Assembly: GCA_035515075.1 (NCBI GenBank)
Contig: DATJBZ010000004.1
Coordinates: 1 to 25,921, forward strand
Source: Moheibacter sp035515075
GTDB lineage: Bacteria; Bacteroidota; Bacteroidia; Flavobacteriales; Weeksellaceae
Direction of reading: 5' to 3'
DNA: 25,921 bases
The translations under genes were made by a program, and so were the position numbers. Below the pieces are notes generated by a model that searched no databases, had not been told where the DNA came from, and saw only the letters and a program-made list of their open reading frames with translations. This document shows, piece by piece, positions 21,163 through 25,921 of the stretch; positions within the stretch are counted from its first letter, which is position 1; each line of letters opens with the position of its first letter.

Positions 21163-23964
21163 TTAAACCGATAATTTCTCCAGTAAATAATGGCCTGTAT
21201 AGGATTTTTTGATTTTGGACAATTCTTCTGGTGTGCCTTGTCCCACAATTTCACCGCCATGCTTTCCACCGTTGGGGCCGATATCAATCAACCAATCTGC
21301 TGATTTGATAATGTCCATGTGGTGTTCGATCACAAAAACAGTGTGTCCCAGATCAATCAAAGATCGTAAAGCTTTCAATAGTTTATTGACATCGTGAAAA
21401 TGCAAACCCGTCGAAGGTTCATCAAAAACAAACAAAGTCGGTTTGTGATTGCTTCCTTTGCTCAAGAAAGAAGCCAATTTGATTCTTTGCGCTTCTCCGC
21501 CGGACAGGGTATTGGACGATTGTCCCAATTTGGCATAGCCCAAACCGGTATCGTGCAAAGGTTGAATTTTCTCGACAATTTTAGTTTCTTTGTGTTCACT
21601 AAAAAATGTCAAAGCGTCGTCCACGGTCATTTCCAGAATATCTGCAATGTTTTTCTCATGGAAACGAACGTCCAAAATTTCTTTTTTGAAACGGTGGCCG
21701 TGACAGGTTTCGCATTCGAGTTCAACATCTGCCATGAACTGCATTTCAATCGTGATCAAACCTTCACCTTTACACGTATCGCATCGCCCACCATCGACAT
21801 TGAACGAAAAGTGTTTCGGCTGAAAGCCCATCAATTTGCTCGCTTTTTGTTTGGCAAATAAATTTCGGATGTCATCGTAGGCTTTAACATAGGTCACTGG
21901 ATTGGAACGCGAAGATTTACCAATTGGATTTTGATCGATCAATTCTAAATTTTGAATTTGGTTCAAATTTCCACCAATCGCATCAAATTCGCCGATTTTA
22001 CTGCCATAAATGCCTAAATTTCTTTGAATTGCGGGCGTTAAAATCTCTTTCATCAAGGTACTTTTTCCAGAACCACTCACACCAGTAATCACCGTCATCG
22101 TATTCAACGGAAAACGAACATCCAAGTTTTTCAAATTATTTTCTCTGGCACCTTTGATTTCGATGAAATTTTTGAAAGGAATTCTGTGTTCAGGCAATTC
22201 AATTTTCAATTCACCATTCAGGTATTGCGCCGTCAAAGTTTTTGAAGCCAACAATTCTGTATACGTTCCTTCAAAGACCACTTCTCCTCCATTGGTTCCC
22301 GCTTCTGGACCAATATCGATGATGTAATCAGCCGCTTTCATGATGTCTTCATCGTGTTCGACAACGATCACCGTATTGCCCAAATCGCGCAATTTTTTCA
22401 AAACGCCAATCAATCGTTCGGTATCTTTGGAATGCAAACCAATCGAAGGTTCATCCAAAATATACATCGAACCGACCAAACTACTGCCCAAAGAAGTCGC
22501 CAAGTTGATCCGTTGGCTTTCTCCACCAGACAAAGTATTGGACGCACGATTGATCGTCAAATAATTCAATCCTACATCGATCAAAAATTCAATTCTACTG
22601 CTGATTTCATACAGAATTCGTTTGGAAACCTGTTGGTCAAACTCACTCAACTTCAATTCATCAAAGAACACTTTCAATTCATCCAAAGGCAAATCCACCA
22701 AGTCTTGGATCGACTTTTCATTGATTTTTACATAAGTAACTTCTTTGCGCAATCTTTTTCCTTTACAAGTTGCACAAGTCGTTTTGCCACGGTAACGCGA
22801 CAACATGACGCGGTATTGAATTTTGTAGGCATTTGATTCGACCATGTCAAAAAAACCATCGATTCCCTCCCATTTTTTGTCACCATGCCAAAGAAAGTCT
22901 TTTTCTTCTTCGGTCAATTCATAATACGGACGATGGATGGGAAAATCTCTTTGAGCCGCTATTTTGATGAACGCATCTTTCCATTCGCTCATTTTCTCAC
23001 CTTTCCAAGCAACTACTGCATCTTCAAAAATCGATGATTTCTTGTTGGGCACCACCAAATTCTCATCAATGCCAATCACTTTTCCATAGCCTTCACAAGT
23101 CGGACAAGCGCCAAAAGGATTGTTGAAACTAAAGAAATGAATGTTGGGCTCGTTGAAAGTGATCCCATCCAATTCAAAAGCATTTGAAAAATGTCTTTCT
23201 ACATTTGTTTCTGCATTTTTTACGAGCAATTCGCCTTTGCCCTCAAAAAACGCAGTTTGTATGGAATCCGCCAAACGGTGATAAAAAGATTCGTCCTCTT
23301 GCGTACGCACTCGGTCAATGACCAAATGAACATTCGCTTCTTTTTTGGGTTCAAAATTGAATTCAATCAGATCCTCAATTTTGGCTGGACTGCCATCGAT
23401 TTCTACCCGAGAAAATCCTTGTTGCTGCAAAACGGTCAGCCATTCCACAAAAGTTCTATCTTCTTGTTTTTTTAAAGGAGAAAGAATCAGAATTTTTGAA
23501 TCCAACGGCATTTGCTGAATGAAATTTACCACATCGGTCACACTGTCTTTTTGAACCAATTCACCAGAAATGGGCGAATAAGTTTTGCCAATTCGAGCGT
23601 ACAACAATTTCAAATAATCGAAAATTTCTGTTGTCGTACCGACTGTTGAACGTGGATTGGTGCTGATCACTTTTTGTTGAATCGCAATCGCAGGTGCAAT
23701 GCCTTTGATGTAATCCACTTGTGGTTTGTCCAATTTCCCCAAAAATTGACGGGCATACGAAGAAAGACTTTCAACATACCTTCTCTGTCCTTCGGCATAC
23801 AACGTATCAAAAGCCAAAGAAGATTTCCCAGAACCTGAAAGTCCTGTAATCACCACCAATTTATTTTTTGGAATGGCGAGGTCTATGTTTTTCAAATTGT
23901 GAAGTTTAGCGCCTTTGATGACGATAAATTCTTTGGGATTGTAAGTGGAAAGCTCTTTTTTCAT
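21163..23964 (-). CDS. uvrA: Excinuclease ABC subunit UvrA
   Basis: This is the damage-sensing ATPase of nucleotide excision repair, which loads UvrB on lesions. The 933-residue length is normal. The two ABC modules are complete: Walker A GLSGSGKSS at 41-49 with signature LSGGESQR at 478-485, and Walker A GVSGSGKST at 628-636 with signature LSGGEAQR at 820-827. Walker B-type DEPSIGLH and DEPSTGLH follow the signatures. The zinc-binding cysteine pairs are present (CPTCEGYG, CATCKGKR, CDTCKGEG, CETCHGHR). It is read from a TATTTTTG box only eight bases upstream of the ATG. Paralogous UvrA2-type or drug-related copies usually lack part of the UvrB-binding region, which appears present here. Confidence 0.97.
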   Translation of the reverse strand: MKKELSTYNPKEFIVIKGAKLHNLKNIDLAIPKNKLVVITGLSGSGKSSLAFDTLYAEGQRRYVESLSSYARQFLGKLDKPQVDYIKGIAPAIAIQQKVISTNPRSTVGTTTEIFDYLKLLYARIGKTYSPISGELVQKDSVTDVVNFIQQMPLDSKILILSPLKKQEDRTFVEWLTVLQQQGFSRVEIDGSPAKIEDLIEFNFEPKKEANVHLVIDRVRTQEDESFYHRLADSIQTAFFEGKGELLVKNAETNVERHFSNAFELDGITFNEPNIHFFSFNNPFGACPTCEGYGKVIGIDENLVVPNKKSSIFEDAVVAWKGEKMSEWKDAFIKIAAQRDFPIHRPYYELTEEEKDFLWHGDKKWEGIDGFFDMVESNAYKIQYRVMLSRYRGKTTCATCKGKRLRKEVTYVKINEKSIQDLVDLPLDELKVFFDELKLSEFDQQVSKRILYEISSRIEFLIDVGLNYLTINRASNTLSGGESQRINLATSLGSSLVGSMYILDEPSIGLHSKDTERLIGVLKKLRDLGNTVIVVEHDEDIMKAADYIIDIGPEAGTNGGEVVFEGTYTELLASKTLTAQYLNGELKIELPEHRIPFKNFIEIKGARENNLKNLDVRFPLNTMTVITGVSGSGKSTLMKEILTPAIQRNLGIYGSKIGEFDAIGGNLNQIQNLELIDQNPIGKSSRSNPVTYVKAYDDIRNLFAKQKASKLMGFQPKHFSFNVDGGRCDTCKGEGLITIEMQFMADVELECETCHGHRFKKEILDVRFHEKNIADILEMTVDDALTFFSEHKETKIVEKIQPLHDTGLGYAKLGQSSNTLSGGEAQRIKLASFLSKGSNHKPTLFVFDEPSTGLHFHDVNKLLKALRSLIDLGHTVFVIEHHMDIIKSADWLIDIGPNGGKHGGEIVGQGTPEELSKIKKSYTGHYLLEKLSV

Positions 23965-23972
23965 TTGCGGTG

Positions 23973-23980
23973 CAAAAATA
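23973..23980 (-). promoter_or_regulatory. Putative -7 box (TATTTTTG) for uvrA, short leader
   Basis: The minus strand shows an exact TAnnTTTG match ending eight bases before the uvrA ATG, so the leader would be only a few bases long. Confidence 0.45.
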
Positions 23981-24082
23981 CGAAATTGCTTTGGTTGAAA
24001 GAATTTTACCCCAACAAATCTTTGTGAGACGAACCGAGAAGATCAACTGTTTTGAAATAAATGAAAGTTCGTCCACATTTGT

Positions 24083-24114
24083 TTTGTGGATTGATCAGAA
24101 TTTCGATTATTTTG
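24083..24114 (+). promoter_or_regulatory. Putative promoter TTTG-N20-TTATTTTG
   Basis: TTTG at 24083-24086 is followed after 20 bases by TTATTTTG at 24107-24114, one mismatch from TAnnTTTG. It lies six bases before the ATG at 24121 and 24 bases before the ATG at 24139, which favours the second as the start unless the message is leaderless. Confidence 0.4.
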
Positions 24115-24138
24115 TAAGAAATGTTTAAATCTGAAAAC

Positions 24139-24378
24139 ATGAAAAAGAAAATCAAATTGATTTGGGATTTTTATGGACCTGATGCTTCAAAAACAGCGGA
24201 ACACCATGAAATTCATCTAAAAGAATACATTGAAAAACATGCTTTGAGCCTACAAATTACTGGCGTAGAACAAACGGGAGAAGTTCAGTTCTCCGCTTTT
24301 ATGGTGGTGGATGAAACTGAAATGATTGCGGTACGCGATGCGTTGTTGCCGCACCGTGGCACTTTGTATGAAGCATAA
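24139..24378 (+). CDS. Small conserved-looking cytoplasmic protein, function unknown
   Basis: The chosen start gives 79 residues beginning MKKKIKLIWDFYGPDASKTA; the upstream ATG at 24121 adds six residues (MFKSEN). The start at 24139 is preferred because the core LIWDFYGPDA opens directly after a basic MKKK and because a promoter box ends at 24114. Visible features are EHHEIHLKEYIEK (a histidine-rich helix), a VEQTGEVQFSAFMVVDETEM strand pair, and a short ending PHRGTLYEA. There is no signal peptide or membrane helix. It resembles short uncharacterised flavobacterial proteins, but I cannot name a family. It is divergent from uvrA. Confidence 0.75.
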   Translation: MKKKIKLIWDFYGPDASKTAEHHEIHLKEYIEKHALSLQITGVEQTGEVQFSAFMVVDETEMIAVRDALLPHRGTLYEA

Positions 24379-24437
24379 AAATTCAATGCTCAATAATTTT
24401 ATGAAAAAATATACGTTATACATCTAAATTAAAAAAT

Positions 24438-24857
24438 ATGAAAAAATTAGGGTCCTTATTGTTGGTATTGAGTTTTGCTTTGGGATTGAATTCTTGTAGC
24501 TCGGACGATGGCGGAAATGGATTGCCAGAATACACGGTGGTCGGAAAATGGAAAATCGTGAATTATACGGTGAATGGTGTTCAAATCGATGATTGTGAAA
24601 ACAAAGGCATTCGTCAATTCAAAACCGATAAAACTTATTTGCAAGAAGATTGGGAAATTCATCCAGAAACAGAAGTTTGTACAGAATCAGAAGACAGTCC
24701 ATTGATCGGAAATTTCAGCAGCACACCGATGAAGTTGACCACGACTGTGGGCGGATTGACCAAAACCTATGATTTAGAATTTACCAATGAAAATCAATTT
24801 ACTTTGACTGATCAATACAACAACATTGATTTCGTTTATACGTACCGTCGTCAATAA
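24438..24857 (+). CDS. Lipocalin-like domain lipoprotein
   Basis: This 139-residue predicted lipoprotein has a leader ending LGLNSC, so the lipidated cysteine is C20, followed by an acidic and glycine linker (SSDDGGNGLPEY) like the export signals of surface or outer-membrane lipoproteins in Bacteroidetes. The rest resembles the small lipocalin-like domain: VVGKWKIVNYTVNGV, IRQFKTDKTYLQEDW and NQFTLTDQYNNIDFVYTY. The two C residues (about C53 and C77) could pair. It follows the small protein after 59 bases and ends at a strong bidirectional terminator. Ligand is unknown. Confidence 0.87.
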   Translation: MKKLGSLLLVLSFALGLNSCSSDDGGNGLPEYTVVGKWKIVNYTVNGVQIDDCENKGIRQFKTDKTYLQEDWEIHPETEVCTESEDSPLIGNFSSTPMKLTTTVGGLTKTYDLEFTNENQFTLTDQYNNIDFVYTYRRQ

Positions 24858-24878
24858 TTTGTTTCAAATAAAAATCAT

Positions 24879-24916
24879 AAAAAAGCCTTGATTGTTTATA
24901 CAATCAAGGCTTTTTT
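24879..24916. terminator. Bidirectional intrinsic terminator
   Basis: A perfect 16-bp stem (24879-24894 and 24901-24916) has a TTTATA loop and A/T runs on both ends. It lies between the convergent lipocalin-like and DUF4197 genes and can stop both. Confidence 0.9.
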
Positions 24917-24935
24917 ATCCGTTCACTTCAAGTGA

Positions 24936-25664
24936 TTATCTTTTGTCTTGCAGGCCAAAAACTTCTTGCAACAAAGGCGTGGTTCTCAAACCGATGTTGT
25001 TTCGAATGCCGATTTCTTTTTGTTCGACCATTTTGAAAACACTGCCAATGGCTTGTTCTGTCACATAAGCTGTCAAATTCGGATTGACTTTTTCTCTCGA
25101 AACATTGTTGTATTGGGTAATCATTCTTTCCCAAATTTTGTCCGCACCTACTTTTCCTAGCGATGCTTGCACTTTGGGTTCAAAAGCTTTGAAAAGTTGT
25201 TGATTGGTTCGTTGGGATAAATATTGTGTGGCTGCAGTTTCTGGTCCCAACAAAATTCCTTTGGCATCTTGGAAATTCATGCCCATGATCGCATCTTTGA
25301 AAATAGGGGCTGCTTCGGTAACTGCATCTTCAGCCGCACGGTTCAACAATTTGACTCCTTCATCCGCCAAACTGCCCAGACCGATGCTTCTCAAAGTTTG
25401 ATCGACCTTTTGCAATTCCTTCGGCAAAAGAATGCGGGTCATCTGATCGCCCCAAAAACCATCCTTCTTCCCTAATTTTTGTACGCCATCCAATACGCCC
25501 AACTCCAAAGCTTGTTTCAAGCCATCGGCAATTTTCATATTAGAAATTCCTCCAACGCCTTGCGCAGTGCCAGTTGCTGGTAATTGAGATGCGATTTGTT
25601 GCATTTGGCTACAGCCAAACAATGCAAAAGAAAATAAGGTCAATGTGAACAGGTTCTTTTTCAT
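24936..25664 (-). CDS. DUF4197 domain-containing lipoprotein
   Basis: This 242-residue protein has a lipoprotein leader ending LFGC (cysteine at about 18), so it is envelope-anchored. The DUF4197 domain covers most of the mature part: GLKQALELGVLDGVQKLGKK, ILLPKELQKVDQTLRSIGLG, LNRAAEDAVTEAAPIFKDAI, FQDAKGILLGPETAATQYL and ending PLLQEVFGLQDKR. The family is mostly helical and of unknown function, widespread in Proteobacteria and Bacteroidetes. It has no recognised partner gene beside it, and it converges on the terminator shared with the lipocalin-like gene. Confidence 0.92.
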   Translation of the reverse strand: MKKNLFTLTLFSFALFGCSQMQQIASQLPATGTAQGVGGISNMKIADGLKQALELGVLDGVQKLGKKDGFWGDQMTRILLPKELQKVDQTLRSIGLGSLADEGVKLLNRAAEDAVTEAAPIFKDAIMGMNFQDAKGILLGPETAATQYLSQRTNQQLFKAFEPKVQASLGKVGADKIWERMITQYNNVSREKVNPNLTAYVTEQAIGSVFKMVEQKEIGIRNNIGLRTTPLLQEVFGLQDKR

Positions 25665-25846
25665 AATTTCATTTAATTAATGGGCTAATTTATCCATTTT
25701 ATCTGGGACAATGAAAAAAGGAAGTTGCTAATGATTATAAAATTGGAAATTTTAGTGATACCTGAAGACCTAATTTTTAAGGATCAAGCTCAAAACTTGG
25801 GGAGGAAATTGCCGAAAAATAATTTTCTTTGTAAAAAAAAGTAAAA
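25665..25846. other. Intergenic stretch that probably contains the left end of an insertion sequence
   Basis: No gene is visible. A small AT-only inverted repeat TAAAATT-GGA-AATTTTA lies at 25738-25754. Since the transposase starts at 25847, a terminal inverted repeat of the element is probably here, but I cannot place it without the other end. Confidence 0.3.
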
Positions 25847-25921
25847 TTGGACAATTATATTGAACTGCTTAAATTGATTCTTCCCGAGGTGTTGGTTGAA
25901 CACTTTGATATTCTTAAATCA
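25847..25921 (+). CDS. Transposase N-terminus (ISAon1-like), partial
   Basis: An open frame starting at TTG 25847 runs off the right edge with 25 residues visible: MDNYIELLKLILPEVLVEHF then DILKS. The LLKLILPEVLVEHFDI stretch matches the N-terminal region of ISAon1-type transposases that are frequent in Chryseobacterium and relatives. An in-frame stop at 25832 means the start must lie between there and 25847, and TTG is the only usable codon. Only the tip is seen, so activity, completeness and exact family cannot be judged. Confidence 0.6.
   Translation, partial: MDNYIELLKLILPEVLVEHFDILKS

Overview
The window reads as chromosomal DNA of a Bacteroidetes bacterium, most likely Flavobacteriales and perhaps Weeksellaceae. 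The reasons are: AT-rich sequence; TAnnTTTG-type -7 promoter boxes before many genes and almost no Shine-Dalgarno sequences; lineage-typical families (GLPGLI protein, DUF4286, DUF4197, PafA-type phosphatase, fused alpha/beta E1 dehydrogenase, lipocalin-like lipoprotein, outer-membrane barrel with a carboxypeptidase-like N-terminus); and mobile elements common in that group at both edges. The genus is a guess from family content.

Layout. The left edge (1-305) holds the 5' part of an IS200/IS605-like HUH transposase of the RAYT type, read leftwards. Just upstream (354-579) lies a compact array of six short hairpins arranged as two inverted three-hairpin units, a REP/REPIN-like element. Next come an unrecognised membrane protein (592-1320), a PafA-like alkaline phosphatase (1331-2980), a small unknown protein, and a divergent fused alpha/beta 2-oxo acid dehydrogenase E1 (3583-5559) that ends at a bidirectional terminator facing an M20 dipeptidase (5660-7042).

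A small-gene, accessory-looking stretch follows (7144-9829): a DUF4286 protein, a stand-alone secreted or anchored protein resembling the extracellular domain of FtsX, an XRE-type regulator, a TM2-domain protein, and two tightly spaced unrecognised genes in very AT-rich sequence. Housekeeping genes resume with a nucleoside phosphorylase and a GufA-type ZIP metal transporter. A perfect 9-bp inverted repeat lies across the spacer of the ZIP promoter and looks like a metal-regulated operator.

A probable secretion/outer-membrane pair follows: a GLPGLI protein (11920-12681) and a large beta-barrel protein (12751-15429), with two perfect tandem 11-bp repeats upstream of the first. Then come gcvP (15542-18385) with a strong terminator, an alpha/beta-hydrolase lipoprotein, a beta-lactamase-like serine hydrolase, uvrA (21163-23964), a small conserved protein, a lipocalin-like lipoprotein, and a DUF4197 lipoprotein. 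The right edge (from 25847) begins another transposase, resembling the N-terminal region of ISAon1-type elements.

Most genes are independent housekeeping or envelope functions rather than one pathway. The least explained parts are the structured repeat next to the RAYT gene, the orphan FtsX-like domain beside a regulator and an operator-like palindrome, the two-gene AT-rich cassette, and the operator-like repeats before the ZIP and GLPGLI genes. No tRNA, rRNA or CRISPR array was seen, and there is no gene-free stretch above 300 bases; the longest, 306-591, is filled by the hairpin array.
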